This document shows, in pieces, positions 7,148-17,388 of a DNA stretch of 62,090 nt; the first letter of the stretch is position 1; every line of letters starts with the position of its first letter. The notes under the pieces were generated by a model that was given only the letters and a program-made list of their open reading frames with translations, did not search any database and was not told where the DNA came from. The stretch lies in contig JAFTGH010000033.1 of the NCBI GenBank assembly GCA_017458005.1, positions 1-62,090 of the forward strand. Reading direction: 5' to 3'. Made by a program: the position numbers and the translations under genes. This DNA comes from Prevotella sp. GTDB taxonomy: Bacteria; Bacteroidota; Bacteroidia; Bacteroidales; Bacteroidaceae.

Positions 7148-7167
7148 TTTGTGCTCAGATTTAAGTG
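7148..7167 (+). repeat. 20-bp motif shared with 5319
   Basis: Second exact copy of TTTGTGCTCAGATTTAAGTG, 20 bases upstream of the acetyltransferase start. Both copies are also followed within 30 bases by TTTGGCTA. Confidence 0.5.
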
Positions 7168-7186
7168 TATTAATGTGATTTTGGCT

Positions 7187-7744
7187 ATGACAGAATTTGA
7201 AAAGATGCGTAGTGAAGAGTTCTATGACTTCACAAGCGAAGAATGTCTGGCGAGTTACTACAAAGCCAAACATCTTTGCGCGAAACTGCAAACAATGACC
7301 GTAGAGGATGATGACTATAGGAAGACGATAGAGGACTTGATTCCTGGCATCCCTGAATCATCCACGGTAGCACCACCATTTCATTGCGACCATGGGCATG
7401 GCATCAAACTGGGTGAGAATGTTTTTATCAACTATAACACCACCATGCTTGACGGAGGTGTTATCACCATCGGGTCCAACACGCAGATTGGTCCGAACTG
7501 CCAGTTCCTGACTCCTAATCACCCTATGGATTACATCGAGCGTCGCAAGCCCATAGAGCGATGCTCTCCGATAGCCATCGGTGAAGACTGCTGGCTGGGA
7601 GGCGGTGTGACGGTCTGCCCAGGAGTAACGATTGGCGACCGTTGTATCATTGGCGCAGGAAGCGTGGTAGTCAAGGATATTCCTTCTGATTCTATTGCCG
7701 TAGGCAATCCTTGCCACGTTATCCGCAAAACCAACAAAAAGTAG
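7187..7744 (+). CDS. sugar O-acetyltransferase (maltose/galactoside acetyltransferase type)
   Basis: 185-residue left-handed beta-helix acetyltransferase. The N-terminal helical part (MRSEEFYDFTSEE, then YYKAKHLCAKLQ) is the Mac domain of maltose/galactoside O-acetyltransferases, followed by hexapeptide repeats: HGIKLGENVFINYNT, VITIGSNTQIGPNCQFL, the catalytic His in LTPNHPMDY, then CWLGGGVTVCPGVTIGDRCIIGAGSVVVKDIP. It acetylates a sugar hydroxyl from acetyl-CoA, but the sugar is not determinable. ATG 7187 is chosen because MTEFEKMRSEEFY is the family start; an earlier frame opening would be non-homologous. Confidence 0.88.
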   Translation: MTEFEKMRSEEFYDFTSEECLASYYKAKHLCAKLQTMTVEDDDYRKTIEDLIPGIPESSTVAPPFHCDHGHGIKLGENVFINYNTTMLDGGVITIGSNTQIGPNCQFLTPNHPMDYIERRKPIERCSPIAIGEDCWLGGGVTVCPGVTIGDRCIIGAGSVVVKDIPSDSIAVGNPCHVIRKTNKK

Positions 7745-7784
7745 GAAGGCGGCACCTAATTCACATTACACCTTATTAATAATA

Positions 7785-7830
7785 GGGGCATTTTTGCAGA
7801 ATACCATAATCGTGGTATGCAGAATGCCCC
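7785..7830 (+). repeat. nested inverted repeat upstream of metY
   Basis: Outer arms GGGGCAT (7785-7791) and ATGCCCC (7824-7830), inner arms ATACCA (7801-7806) and TGGTAT (7813-7818), with GCAGA in direct orientation on both sides. It lies upstream of the metY promoter and has no T-run after it, so it is either a weak terminator for the acetyltransferase gene or a regulatory site. Confidence 0.6.
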
Positions 7831-7863
7831 ATTTGTGCTATTTCGGGTATGGGAAAATCGCCG

Positions 7864-7872
7864 TACCTTTGC
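7864..7872 (+). promoter_or_regulatory. -7 promoter box of metY-cysK
   Basis: TACCTTTGC, 69 bases before the metY start. I see no recognisable SAM riboswitch in the ~65-base leader. Confidence 0.6.
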
Positions 7873-7941
7873 ACTGCCGAAAGGACATCATAACATGTTT
7901 TAAAGACATAGTAAAATATTAACAATATAAAATAGAAGATT

Positions 7942-9231
7942 ATGAGCAACAAGAAATTACACTTCGAGACTTTGCAACTACATGTAGGACAGGAACAGCC
8001 CGACCCCGCTACCGACGCCCGCGCCGTGCCCATCTACCAGACCACTTCCTACGTGTTCCGTAACTCACAACATGCCGCTGACCGTTTCGGACTCCGTGAC
8101 GCAGGTAACATCTACGGTCGTCTGACCAACTCCACACAGGGAGTGTTCGAGGATCGTGTCGCAGCACTGGAAGGTGGTGTCGCTGGTCTCGCCGTGGCAA
8201 GTGGTGCCGCCGCAGTGACCTACGCCCTGCAGAATATCGCACAGGCTGGTGACCATATCGTGGCAGCCGACAACCTCTATGGCGGCTCTTTCAACCTCAT
8301 CACCCACACCTTATCCACACAGGGCATCTCGAATACCATCGTGAAGGTGAACGACCTTGCTGCCCTTGAGGCTGCCATTCAGCCAAACACAAAGGCGGTG
8401 TTCGTTGAGACTTTCGGTAACCCCAACTCAGACGTTACAAATATTGAGGGTGTCGCAGAGGTAGCCCACAAGCACCATATCCCCCTCATCATCGACAATA
8501 CTTTCGGTACTCCCTACCTGATTCGTCCTATCGAGCACGGTGCAGATATCGTCGTACACTCCGCCACGAAGTTCTTGGGTGGTCATGGTACCTCACTGGG
8601 TGGTGTCATCGTTGACGGTGGCACGTTCGACTGGAAGGCAAATGCCGATAAGTTCCCCACCCTGGCAAAGCCAGACCCCTCCTACCATGGTGCCATCTTC
8701 GCCGATGTGGCAGGTGCTGCCGCATTCGTCACCCGCATCCGTGCCGTCATCCTGCGTGACACTGGTGCCACCATCTCCCCATTTAACGCTTTCATCCTGC
8801 TGCAGGGCGTGGAGACACTGAGTCTGCGTGTAGAGCGTCATGTGGAGAATGCGCTGAAGGTCGTTGACTTCCTGAAAAACCATCCGAAGGTGGCAAAGGT
8901 GAACCACCCCTCTCTGCCTGACCATGAGGATCATGCGCTCTATGAGAAATACTTCCCCAACGGAGGTGGTAGCATCTTCACCTTCGAGATCAAGGGCGGC
9001 GAGAAAGAGGCTTGGAAATTTATTGACGCTTTGGAGATCTTCTCTCTGCTCGCCAATGTTGCCGACGTGAAGAGCCTTGTGATACACCCTTACACCACCA
9101 CTCACTCACAAATGTCACCAGAGGAACTGGAGCAGCAGCACATCACTCCTGCTACCGTTCGACTCAGCATCGGAACAGAGCATATCGACGACATCATCGC
9201 CGACCTTTCACAAGCATTCGAAAAGATTTAA
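7942..9231 (+). CDS. metY: O-acetylhomoserine sulfhydrylase (aminocarboxypropyltransferase)
   Basis: 429-residue PLP enzyme of the Cys/Met metabolism family, which makes homocysteine (or a thio-analogue) from O-acetylhomoserine and sulfide. Features: HFETLQLHVGQEQPDP start, VPIYQTTSYVF, the YGRLTNSTQGVFEDRVAALEGG segment, FVETFGNPNSDVTNI, the PLP aspartate in PLIIDNTFGTPYL, and the PLP lysine in VHSATKFLGGHGTSLGG. The long form (about 430 residues) fits the sulfhydrylase group rather than cystathionine enzymes. It is followed 20 bases later by cysK, so sulfide assimilation into homocysteine and cysteine is encoded together. Confidence 0.93.
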   Translation: MSNKKLHFETLQLHVGQEQPDPATDARAVPIYQTTSYVFRNSQHAADRFGLRDAGNIYGRLTNSTQGVFEDRVAALEGGVAGLAVASGAAAVTYALQNIAQAGDHIVAADNLYGGSFNLITHTLSTQGISNTIVKVNDLAALEAAIQPNTKAVFVETFGNPNSDVTNIEGVAEVAHKHHIPLIIDNTFGTPYLIRPIEHGADIVVHSATKFLGGHGTSLGGVIVDGGTFDWKANADKFPTLAKPDPSYHGAIFADVAGAAAFVTRIRAVILRDTGATISPFNAFILLQGVETLSLRVERHVENALKVVDFLKNHPKVAKVNHPSLPDHEDHALYEKYFPNGGGSIFTFEIKGGEKEAWKFIDALEIFSLLANVADVKSLVIHPYTTTHSQMSPEELEQQHITPATVRLSIGTEHIDDIIADLSQAFEKI

Positions 9232-9251
9232 CAAATTAAAAACTATAAATT

Positions 9252-10199
9252 ATGGCTAAGATTGCAAAACAACTGACAGACCTTATTGGTAACACCCCAC
9301 TGCTCGAACTGAGCAAGTTCTCTGCGAAAAAGGGACTGAAAGCCCCCATTATCGCCAAGGTAGAGTATTTCAACCCAGGTGGCAGCGTGAAAGACCGTAT
9401 TGCACTGGCAATGATCGAGGACGCTGAGAAGAAAGGACTCCTGAAACCAGGAGCCACCATCATCGAGCCAACCAGTGGTAACACCGGTGTAGGACTGGCA
9501 CTCGTTTCTGCCGTAAAAGGCTACAAGTTGATTCTCACCATGCCGGAGACCATGAGCGTGGAGCGTCGTAACCTGGTGAAGGCATACGGTGCGGAGGTTC
9601 GTCTGACCAGTGGTAAGGACGGTATGGCTGGAGCCATCCGTGCCGCAGAGGAGTTACGTGACAACATCCCCGGCTCTATCATCCTCCAGCAGTTTGAGAA
9701 CCCAGCCAATCCCGCCAAGCACTATGCTACCACGGCGGAGGAGATTTGGAAGAACACCGACGGGAAGATTGACGTCTTCGTGGCAGGTGTCGGAACAGGT
9801 GGAACCATCTCTGGTGTGGGCAAGTTCCTGAAAGAGAAGAACCCGAATATCAAGATCATCGCTGTAGAGCCCTCCTCCTCTCCCGTGCTGAACGGTGGAC
9901 AGAGCGGTCCTCACAAGATCCAGGGTATCGGCGCCGGTTTCGTACCCAAGACCTATGACGCCAGTGTCATTGACGAGGTGTTAGACGTTGAGAACGATGC
10001 CGCTATCCGTACAGGACGTGAACTCGCCCAGCAGGACGGTCTGCTGGTAGGTATCTCATCAGGTGCCGCCGCTTATGGTGCCTCTGTCATTGCCCAGCGT
10101 CCTGAGTATGCAGGAAAGACCATCGTGGCACTGTTGCCTGACACTGGTGAGCGTTACCTCTCGACCGTGCTCTACGCTTTCGAGGAGTATCCCTTGTAA
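9252..10199 (+). CDS. cysK: cysteine synthase A (O-acetylserine sulfhydrylase)
   Basis: 315-residue fold-type II PLP enzyme making cysteine from O-acetylserine and sulfide. LTDLIGNTPLLELSKF starts the domain; the PLP lysine is in FNPGGSVKDRIALAMI; the substrate loop is EPTSGNTGVGLAL; the phosphate-binding glycines are in VAGVGTGGTISGVGKFL; the C-terminus has VGISSGAAAYGA and ALLPDTGERYLST. Length is normal. It is the second gene of the metY-cysK unit and is closed by a strong terminator. Confidence 0.95.
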   Translation: MAKIAKQLTDLIGNTPLLELSKFSAKKGLKAPIIAKVEYFNPGGSVKDRIALAMIEDAEKKGLLKPGATIIEPTSGNTGVGLALVSAVKGYKLILTMPETMSVERRNLVKAYGAEVRLTSGKDGMAGAIRAAEELRDNIPGSIILQQFENPANPAKHYATTAEEIWKNTDGKIDVFVAGVGTGGTISGVGKFLKEKNPNIKIIAVEPSSSPVLNGGQSGPHKIQGIGAGFVPKTYDASVIDEVLDVENDAAIRTGRELAQQDGLLVGISSGAAAYGASVIAQRPEYAGKTIVALLPDTGERYLSTVLYAFEEYPL

Positions 10200-10231
10200 A
10201 CAAGCGCAAAACGGCAAATCATGAACGTTAT

Positions 10232-10266
10232 TAGGCACGAATGGGCTCCATTCGTGCCTATTTTTT
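10232..10266 (+). terminator. intrinsic terminator of metY-cysK
   Basis: TAGGCACGAATGG (10232-10244), loop GCT, CCATTCGTGCCTA (10248-10260), then TTTTTT: a 13-bp perfect stem. Confidence 0.95.
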
Positions 10267-10285
10267 AAAAAAGGAGCCCAAAAAT

Positions 10286-10317
10286 TTTGTTGACTGGCTG
10301 AAAAACCCTATCTTTGT
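10286..10317 (+). promoter_or_regulatory. promoter of the sensor-kinase operon
   Basis: TTTG at 10286-10289, 19 bases, then TATCTTTGT (10309-10317). The start codon is 31 bases downstream. With the next clear terminator at 23819, it may drive six genes over 13.5 kb. Confidence 0.75.
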
Positions 10318-10348
10318 AAACTGATAGCATATATCCAAACCAGTAACA

Positions 10349-12484
10349 ATGAATCTAAGACGACATCAAATAAATCTACGACTAGCCACCCTCGTCATCC
10401 TTACGCTCTTGCCAGGTATTGCCATGGCAAAAGGATTCTTGGACAATGCCCTCTTCGATGCAGAGCATATACATGTCTATATCGTGGCTGGATTGTTCAT
10501 CTCCACTTTTGTGCTGCTCTTCTATAACTTCCTTTATATATTCAGGGAGCATGACATCAACAATCTCCAGAAGAGCCAGAATGCCCGTCTTGCCCTCGTC
10601 TTACAGGCTGGAAGGCTGAATCTATGGGTATATGACACCGACACCCGTCACTACAAGATATTGTCTGAGACTGGTGTGCTGACAGAAGAATACAACCCCG
10701 TCGACTTTGCCCGTTTCTACGATCGTGACGACTTTGAGGTCATGCGCGCCGCTATCTTCGACATCAGCGAGAACCGTCGTCTGTCATCTACCGTCCATGT
10801 GAAGAGTAATGCCGATAATGGCGATGTGAGGTATTACAGCATACATTTGTCCATCGACCACAGGAATGAGAGAGGGCATGTCACCCGCATCCTCGGCGTA
10901 CAGCATGACATCACCGCCGAGCAAGAGAAGAAGGAGCGTGCCAATGAGTTGCTTATGCGCTACCATACCGTGTTCAACTCCGCCTTGATCGACATGATGT
11001 ATTACGACAAGGACGGTATCCTCACGGAGATCAACGAGACGGCATACAAGACCTTCAAGGTGACGGATCCTCAGAAATATCTGGAGCAGAAGCCCCGCTT
11101 GGGAAAAGAGTTACTAAAGAATATCCAGCAAGAGAACAAAGACTACATCCATACTACCACCATCATTGACTTCTCCCAATACAACTCGGAAGAATCGTCA
11201 CTCAGATTACCCAACCAGGGAGGCGTGTTCTATTACGAGTCTGTCGTCAACGCCATTCGTGACAAAGACGGAAATCTGGAGGGCATCTACGTCGCAGGCC
11301 GCAACGTCACGGAAATGGTAGAGTCGTTCCACCAGCGTCAACAGGGTGCCATCTTGCTGAAGAAGGCGACTCAGCATATCAAGGAGTATATCGACAACAT
11401 CAACTACGCTTTGCAGGTCAGCAAGGTGCAGTTGGTCAACTACTATCCGAGAAGTTTCACGATGGAACTCTCCGACATCATCGGAAAACCGAAGATCAGG
11501 TTATCGCAACTTCGTTGTATCCGTCTTGCCGCACCCCGTTACCGCCGTGCCGTGTCCAGTGTTCTTAACCGCATGGATCATCTCACCCGAAATGTCATAG
11601 ATCTGACCATCGGAACCGAGATCCATGACAGCAAGGGTCGCCAGATATATTTGATGTTCAACATGATTCCTATCTTCGACAAGAGCGGTGAAATCAGCCA
11701 CTATTTCGGCATGTGCCGTAACATGACAGACATGGTGGAGACTGAGCGGCAACTGCAACTCGAGACGCAGAAGGCACAGGAGGCTGAGTTGCTGAAGGAG
11801 TCGTTCCTCACCAATATGAGTTACGAGATCAGAACACCACTCGCCTCCATCCTGGGCTATGCGGCATTGTTCGAGACCGAGCATGACGAAGCCGACGAGC
11901 CTGTCTTCGTGGATGAGATCAAGAAGAACACGAATGACTTGCTGCAACTCATCAACGACATCCTGTTCATCTCCCGTCTGGATGCCGATATGGTGGAGTT
12001 CAAGAACGACAGTTTCGACTTCGCCGAGTATTTCGATGCCTACTGCCAGATGGGTTGGAGCAGTATCAATCCAGAGGTGAAGACCTCTATAGAGAACCCC
12101 TATGAGCACTTGGTGATCAACGGTGATGCCGAGCAGTTGGGAAAAGTCATCCAGAAACTGTGCATGCTTTCCTCCTATTTCACGGAGAAAGGCTATGTCC
12201 GGGCGAAATACGAGTACCGTCGTGAGGAGTTGGTCATCAGCGTGGAGGACACTGGTGGTGGCATTTCCCCAGAGACGCTTCCCAAGGCTATGGGGCGTTT
12301 CGCACGTGATGAGAACGAGAAACTCTGTGGCACTGGTCTTGACCTGCCTATCGTCGAGGAGATTATCAAGAAAATGGGAGGCTCCGTCGAGTTACAGTCT
12401 GAGAAGGGCAAGGGCAGTACCGTATGGGTATTCCTGCCCTGTGAGGCGACCCAAATAGAGAAGAAGAGCGAGATAATGATTTAA
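10349..12484 (+). CDS. PAS sensor histidine kinase, type A, degenerate (A1)
   Basis: 711 residues: N-terminal hydrophobic segment (about 12-28, possibly a cleaved signal), a membrane helix at about 43-64, three PAS-like regions (about 75-470), a dimerisation/phosphoacceptor region and an ATPase domain. It is homologous to the gene at 14559 over PAS and kinase parts but lacks its periplasmic binding domain. The phosphoacceptor site reads NMSYEIRTPL, so the histidine is Tyr492 (codon TAC at 11822). The N-box region reads IQKLCMLSSYFTEKG, without the metal-binding Asn; the D-box VEDTGGGIS is intact and the G2 box is GTGLDLPIV. It should not autophosphorylate and probably acts as a partner or receptor. 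No receiver domain. Confidence 0.88.
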   Translation: MNLRRHQINLRLATLVILTLLPGIAMAKGFLDNALFDAEHIHVYIVAGLFISTFVLLFYNFLYIFREHDINNLQKSQNARLALVLQAGRLNLWVYDTDTRHYKILSETGVLTEEYNPVDFARFYDRDDFEVMRAAIFDISENRRLSSTVHVKSNADNGDVRYYSIHLSIDHRNERGHVTRILGVQHDITAEQEKKERANELLMRYHTVFNSALIDMMYYDKDGILTEINETAYKTFKVTDPQKYLEQKPRLGKELLKNIQQENKDYIHTTTIIDFSQYNSEESSLRLPNQGGVFYYESVVNAIRDKDGNLEGIYVAGRNVTEMVESFHQRQQGAILLKKATQHIKEYIDNINYALQVSKVQLVNYYPRSFTMELSDIIGKPKIRLSQLRCIRLAAPRYRRAVSSVLNRMDHLTRNVIDLTIGTEIHDSKGRQIYLMFNMIPIFDKSGEISHYFGMCRNMTDMVETERQLQLETQKAQEAELLKESFLTNMSYEIRTPLASILGYAALFETEHDEADEPVFVDEIKKNTNDLLQLINDILFISRLDADMVEFKNDSFDFAEYFDAYCQMGWSSINPEVKTSIENPYEHLVINGDAEQLGKVIQKLCMLSSYFTEKGYVRAKYEYRREELVISVEDTGGGISPETLPKAMGRFARDENEKLCGTGLDLPIVEEIIKKMGGSVELQSEKGKGSTVWVFLPCEATQIEKKSEIMI

Positions 12485-12487
12485 TGA

Positions 12488-14557
12488 ATGATTGTGGTTA
12501 TGATGACACTATATAACATATTCCCCTTACTGCAGGCACTACCCACCAGGGAGCCATCAACCTTGATTCCGTGGTCCTTGACGGTATTTGTCGCCATCGG
12601 ATTCATTGCCGTTATCATCTCTAACAGGATTGTACGCCGCAGGATACGTCGCTCCACACAACTGACCAAGAGCACCAGTGCCGTCATGGAACAGGCTGTT
12701 AAGATCAGCGAGACCAATGTCGTGTATTTTGATATCCCCAGAAACTGGACTGATAAACTCTATGGGCACATGATACCTGACGAGGGCATCTCGTCGGAGG
12801 AGTGGAAGAAACACGTGCACCCTGACGACCTGCCTGGGGCACTCAGGTTGCTGAGCCTGATGATAAACGGAGAGAGCAAGCGAGAAGAGTTCCGCTACCG
12901 CTGGAACTTCGACTATAGCGGAGGAAAGCCCCGTTGGGGAAGTATGTATAATGTGAGTATCGCAGAATACCAGCCTGGCATGAGCCGTCCCCGTGGTATC
13001 GTCAGCACTTTGGTTGACGAGACGAAACTCATAGAGCAACAGGAGCGTGAGAAGGAAGTGACAGAGAGATACAAGTTGATCTTCGAGCAGTCGATCATCG
13101 GTCTGTCGTTCTACACCCCTGATGGCTGGTTACTGGATGCCAACAAGAAGATGCGTGAGATCTGCAATTTCGACAGCGAGGAGGGCGACGGGTATTTCTC
13201 CAACGCCAATCTTTTCGAGACCCCACCATTCCGTGAGCATGTCAACAAGAACCATGTGGAGGAGTTCTGGGTATGCTCCCGGAGTGACATCCCAGAGCGT
13301 GACATGCACCTCTATCTGGAGATTCGCCTGCATCCCATCCGTGACGAGAAAGGCAACCTGCTCTATATCGCCATCGCCACCCGTGATGTCACCGAGGAGC
13401 GCGAGATGTATCTCCAGTCGAAGTTAAACGACATACAGATACAGAAGGCAAATGAGGAGATACAACGCTATGAGACGGAGTTGAGATACATGATGGAGGC
13501 GTGTGAGATGCGTGTCTGGCGCACCTCTTTCAAAGACCGTAAGATTCAGTTCTTCAAGGGACTTAGCGAGATCGAGAAAGAGATGACGTTCGAGGAATAC
13601 GAGACATACTTCCTGGACGAGTCAGGCACCATTGCGGAGAATTTCGCCCATCCCGAGATTCACTTCACGAAACCTGTCGCCTACCTTTGCTACATGCGTC
13701 CTGTCTTCCATGAGACGGAGGATATGCAGTGGAACCAGATCAATAACATCCCCATCTACGATGAGGAGGGCAATCTGACAGGCTGTTTCGGACTGATCCG
13801 TAACATGTCCCGATTTATTGAGGCTCAGGAGCGTCTGAAGCATGAGACACAACGCGCCAACGAGTCAGGTCGTCTGAAGAGTGTGTTCCTCGCCAATATG
13901 ACCCATGAGATACGCACGCCACTCAATGCTATCGTCGGTTTCTCTGACCTATTGCAGATGATGAGCACCTCAGAGGAGAAACGGGAACTGATCCATGTCA
14001 TCCACAACAACTGTGACATGCTGCTCCGACTCATCAATGACATCATGGCGATCTCCGCTATGGACTCCAACGGACTCATCATGAAACCTATTGACTGCGA
14101 TTTCGCACGCTCTTTCGATGAGATGTGCCAGTCACTAGCCCAGCGTGTGGAGAACCCCAACGTACAGTTTATCAAGGAGAATCCCTATAAGACGCTGGAG
14201 ACCCATCTGGACGAGGGACGTATCACGCAGGTACTCACAAACTTTGTCACCAATGCGGTGAAATATACCAAGGAAGGACATATCAAAGTAGGATATCGCA
14301 TACAAGACAACGGCATCTATATGTATTGCGAGGATACTGGAACAGGTATCCCCAAGGAACAATGTCCGAAAGTCTTCGAGCGGTTTGTCAAACTGAACGA
14401 CTATGTGCAGGGTACTGGACTCGGGCTCTGTATCTGTAAGGCTATCGCCGACCGCTGCCAAGGCAAGATCGGTGTCGACAGTGAGGTGGGACAAGGCTCG
14501 ACCTTCTGGATATGGATTCCCTGTGAGATGAAACAGGTAGAGGCAAAAGGGGAATAA
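12488..14557 (+). CDS. PAS sensor histidine kinase, type B (B1)
   Basis: 689 residues: one membrane helix near the N-terminus (about 28-46, [15 protein letters not shown]), two or three PAS-like regions with PAC-type ends ([21 protein letters not shown]), a further PAS ([19 protein letters not shown]), then HisKA and HATPase. His473 lies in [20 protein letters not shown]; the N-box ([15 protein letters not shown]), the D-box (CEDTGTGIP) and VFERF, GTGLGL boxes are all intact. It parallels the gene at 17389 but lacks a periplasmic domain. An alternative start at 12503 (MTLYN) aligns with the MTLYR start of that gene. Gap to the preceding gene is three bases. No receiver or output domain. Confidence 0.9.
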   Translation: MIVVMMTLYNIFPLLQALPTREPSTLIPWSLTVFVAIGFIAVIISNRIVRRRIRRSTQLTKSTSAVMEQAVKISETNVVYFDIPRNWTDKLYGHMIPDEGISSEEWKKHVHPDDLPGALRLLSLMINGESKREEFRYRWNFDYSGGKPRWGSMYNVSIAEYQPGMSRPRGIVSTLVDETKLIEQQEREKEVTERYKLIFEQSIIGLSFYTPDGWLLDANKKMREICNFDSEEGDGYFSNANLFETPPFREHVNKNHVEEFWVCSRSDIPERDMHLYLEIRLHPIRDEKGNLLYIAIATRDVTEEREMYLQSKLNDIQIQKANEEIQRYETELRYMMEACEMRVWRTSFKDRKIQFFKGLSEIEKEMTFEEYETYFLDESGTIAENFAHPEIHFTKPVAYLCYMRPVFHETEDMQWNQINNIPIYDEEGNLTGCFGLIRNMSRFIEAQERLKHETQRANESGRLKSVFLANMTHEIRTPLNAIVGFSDLLQMMSTSEEKRELIHVIHNNCDMLLRLINDIMAISAMDSNGLIMKPIDCDFARSFDEMCQSLAQRVENPNVQFIKENPYKTLETHLDEGRITQVLTNFVTNAVKYTKEGHIKVGYRIQDNGIYMYCEDTGTGIPKEQCPKVFERFVKLNDYVQGTGLGLCICKAIADRCQGKIGVDSEVGQGSTFWIWIPCEMKQVEAKGE

Positions 14558-14558
14558 G

Positions 14559-17387
14559 ATGATGGGGAAATATCTGTTAAGGCTCTTCATGTTCACCTCT
14601 TTGCTGCTATGGGCTGCCACGACGGCTGATGCGGCATCCCAGAAGGAGAATATCAGGGACTATACCCCCGAGCACCCCCTGGTCTATGAGGATGTCTTCG
14701 ACCTGTGGCCTTACTCCTTCCTCAACGAGAAAGGAGAGCCCGACGGCTATAACGTGGACCTGATCCGCCTGATGCTCAAAGAACTTGACATTCCCTATGT
14801 CATCAAGATGAAGCCGAAGCAGGATTGCTTCAATGACCTGAGAGACGGCAAGTCGGACCTTATGTTCGCATTAGCAGCAGGGTTCAACGACGGTTTCGGA
14901 CGGTATAGCAGCAATACCATCACCCTTTTCACCCAAAGCGTGGCAACACCCGTCAACCAGCCTGTCCAGATCATGACATTCCGTGATTTGGAGAAACACA
15001 AGGTCACCGTATGGGAGGGGAGTATCTGCCATCACCTGATGATGGACTATGGATGGGAGGATAACGCCCAGGCGACAAAATACATGAGGGACGCCATTGA
15101 GAAACTAAGTCTAAAAGAGGAAGGACAGATCGTCTGGAACACCCTCTCCTTAAAATGGCTCATCCGGAAATACCAGATTGACAACCTGCAGATAACGCCT
15201 GTGGACATGCCCCATGGCGAGTATAAGTTCATGTCAAACAACCCGCATCTGCTGGCAAGACTCGACAGTGTCTATACCGTATTGAACTCCTCCGAGAGTC
15301 TTACTGGTATCCAGAACAAATGGTTCTACCCAGAACGCAATGAGAAGAGGATATCACCATGGATCTGGTACGTCATAGGGATTGGCGGTGTCATCATCCT
15401 CCTCTTCCTCATCTATGCCATCAACTATCGCGCCAAAGAGCATCAGTTACAGAAACTCACCAAGAAATTAAACCAACGACTGGGACTTATCCTTGAGGCA
15501 AGTCATGTCCGTATGTGGACATACGACACCCAGACCCAACTGTTTACTTGGCGCAATGAGAAAGGACAACCCTCCTTCAATTATACTATGGAGGAGTTCT
15601 CCCACCGCTATCACGCTGGCGATTTTGAGCAATTACGCCAAGCATTACAGGATTTAGAGAGCAGCCAAGGTCGTCAGGAGAATGAAGAGAATGTCAGTCT
15701 GTATGTGAGGGCGAAAGACCGTGAGGACGGTGACATGCAAGAGCACGATTTCCTCATGTCGCTCTCTGTCTTGAGACGAGACAAGAACGGGAAACCGCTC
15801 GTCATTCTTGGAACGAAAAAGGACATCACCAAAGAGCGGCAGCAGCAACGTATGGACGAGGAGCGTGCCATGCGTTACTGGGCTATCTTCAACACGCCAC
15901 TGGCTGGTATCATGTTCTTCGACAAGAACGGTATCCTGGTAAACATTAACGAGAAGGCTTGTGAGACGTATGTCTGCAACCGCGATGAGATTTTAGCGGA
16001 GCAAGTGTCTTACCATGACCTGTTGGATATCCACATCGATATGGCTGATGCTGAGGGGTATCATTTCACACAAATCGTCGACCTCGACACGATTCCTGCC
16101 GAGGAGCGTAAGGTCAAGGCTTGTAAGCGCAAAGGCAAACTCCTACACGAGATACACCTGATGACTGTTTATGACGAGGACGACCTGCTCATGGGCATGT
16201 TTGCCGTAGGACGAGATGTGACAGACCGTGTGAACGCCATCAATCAACAGCACGAGCAGGCGAACCGCACCAGAGGTACTGTCAACGCACTGACGGAATA
16301 TATTAGCAACATCAACTATGTACTCCAGATCGGAGGTGTCCGCATGGTGACCTACTCCCCCAAGTCGCATACCTTGATTATCTATAGTGGCATTAACAAG
16401 GTGCAGTACGAGATCACGCAGACCCGCTGCATGACCTTGGTGCACGACAAGTCGAGAAGGAAGGCGATGCACCTGCTTAACAACATGGATAATATGGTGC
16501 CCAAGTCTATCGACACTGACCTCATGACCAGTATCCACGTACCTAATAATAAGTTAATGCACCTGCAATTCAACATGGTGCCGACTTACGACAAAGACGG
16601 GAAGTTGGAGACCTATTTCGGACTCTGCCGTAACGTGACAGAACAGATGTATAATGAGCAACAGTTGGCGCAAAAGACGAAACAGGCACAAGAGGTCGAG
16701 AATACCAAGAACAGTTTCCTGATGAACGTGAGTCATGAGATACGTACACCTCTTTACGCTGTCTTCGGATTCGCCGAACTTCTTGAGGAGGACCACTACA
16801 CGCCAGAGGAGAAGAGCGTTTTCATAGAGGAGATCCTCAAGAACTCCGACCACCTTCTGCAACTGATCAACGACATTCTTTTCCTGTCGCGCCTGGATGC
16901 CAATATGATCAAGATACAAAAGCAGCCATGCGACTTCGCGACGATCTTCGAGGGATTCTGCCAACAAGGATGGGAGCGGTATCAGCAAAAGGATGTCAAC
17001 TATATTGTGGAGAACCCCTACCAACAACTGCTGATCGACATCGACGCCACAAACCTCCAGCACATCATCGAGCAAGTAGCGGCTAATGCCGCACAATATA
17101 CCCAACAGGGAACTGTACGTGCCCGTTATGATTATATTGGGCGACGCCTGATGATCTCCATAGAAGACACTGGTCAGGGTATCAGCCAGGAGATCCTGCA
17201 ACGCATCTATGAGCGCTTTGCCGCCGGTCCCAATAAAGGAAGCGGACTCGGACTTCCTATCTGTAAGGAACTGACAGAGCAGATGGGAGGAACTCTTGAG
17301 ATAAACTCCGAGGAGGGACTGGGCACCACGGTATGGATCACGATTCCGTGCCAAGCCACTATTGTCAAACGTAAGAAATACATCTGA
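14559..17387 (+). CDS. sensor histidine kinase with periplasmic solute-binding domain, type A (A2)
   Basis: 942 residues: signal peptide (1-26), a family 3 extracellular solute-binding domain (about 35-255, with [20 protein letters not shown] and [15 protein letters not shown]), a membrane helix (about 268-288), three PAS-like regions, HisKA and HATPase. His726 is in [16 protein letters not shown]; the N-box ([11 protein letters not shown]), D-box (IEDTGQGIS) and GSGLGLPIC are intact. It is the complete version of the degenerate gene at 10349. The binding domain usually senses amino acids or similar small ligands. The gene starts one base after the stop of the preceding one. No receiver domain. 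Confidence 0.9.
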   Translation: MMGKYLLRLFMFTSLLLWAATTADAASQKENIRDYTPEHPLVYEDVFDLWPYSFLNEKGEPDGYNVDLIRLMLKELDIPYVIKMKPKQDCFNDLRDGKSDLMFALAAGFNDGFGRYSSNTITLFTQSVATPVNQPVQIMTFRDLEKHKVTVWEGSICHHLMMDYGWEDNAQATKYMRDAIEKLSLKEEGQIVWNTLSLKWLIRKYQIDNLQITPVDMPHGEYKFMSNNPHLLARLDSVYTVLNSSESLTGIQNKWFYPERNEKRISPWIWYVIGIGGVIILLFLIYAINYRAKEHQLQKLTKKLNQRLGLILEASHVRMWTYDTQTQLFTWRNEKGQPSFNYTMEEFSHRYHAGDFEQLRQALQDLESSQGRQENEENVSLYVRAKDREDGDMQEHDFLMSLSVLRRDKNGKPLVILGTKKDITKERQQQRMDEERAMRYWAIFNTPLAGIMFFDKNGILVNINEKACETYVCNRDEILAEQVSYHDLLDIHIDMADAEGYHFTQIVDLDTIPAEERKVKACKRKGKLLHEIHLMTVYDEDDLLMGMFAVGRDVTDRVNAINQQHEQANRTRGTVNALTEYISNINYVLQIGGVRMVTYSPKSHTLIIYSGINKVQYEITQTRCMTLVHDKSRRKAMHLLNNMDNMVPKSIDTDLMTSIHVPNNKLMHLQFNMVPTYDKDGKLETYFGLCRNVTEQMYNEQQLAQKTKQAQEVENTKNSFLMNVSHEIRTPLYAVFGFAELLEEDHYTPEEKSVFIEEILKNSDHLLQLINDILFLSRLDANMIKIQKQPCDFATIFEGFCQQGWERYQQKDVNYIVENPYQQLLIDIDATNLQHIIEQVAANAAQYTQQGTVRARYDYIGRRLMISIEDTGQGISQEILQRIYERFAAGPNKGSGLGLPICKELTEQMGGTLEINSEEGLGTTVWITIPCQATIVKRKKYI

Positions 17388-17388
17388 T

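Noticed and set aside
7873-7941. SAM-type riboswitch before metY
   Set aside because: The leader is short and AT-rich; I cannot find the conserved core of any SAM riboswitch class.
12484-12490. Frameshift joining kinases 1 and 2 into one gene
   Set aside because: Each kinase has its own complete HisKA and ATPase domains and a start with a membrane segment; the gap is a normal operon junction.
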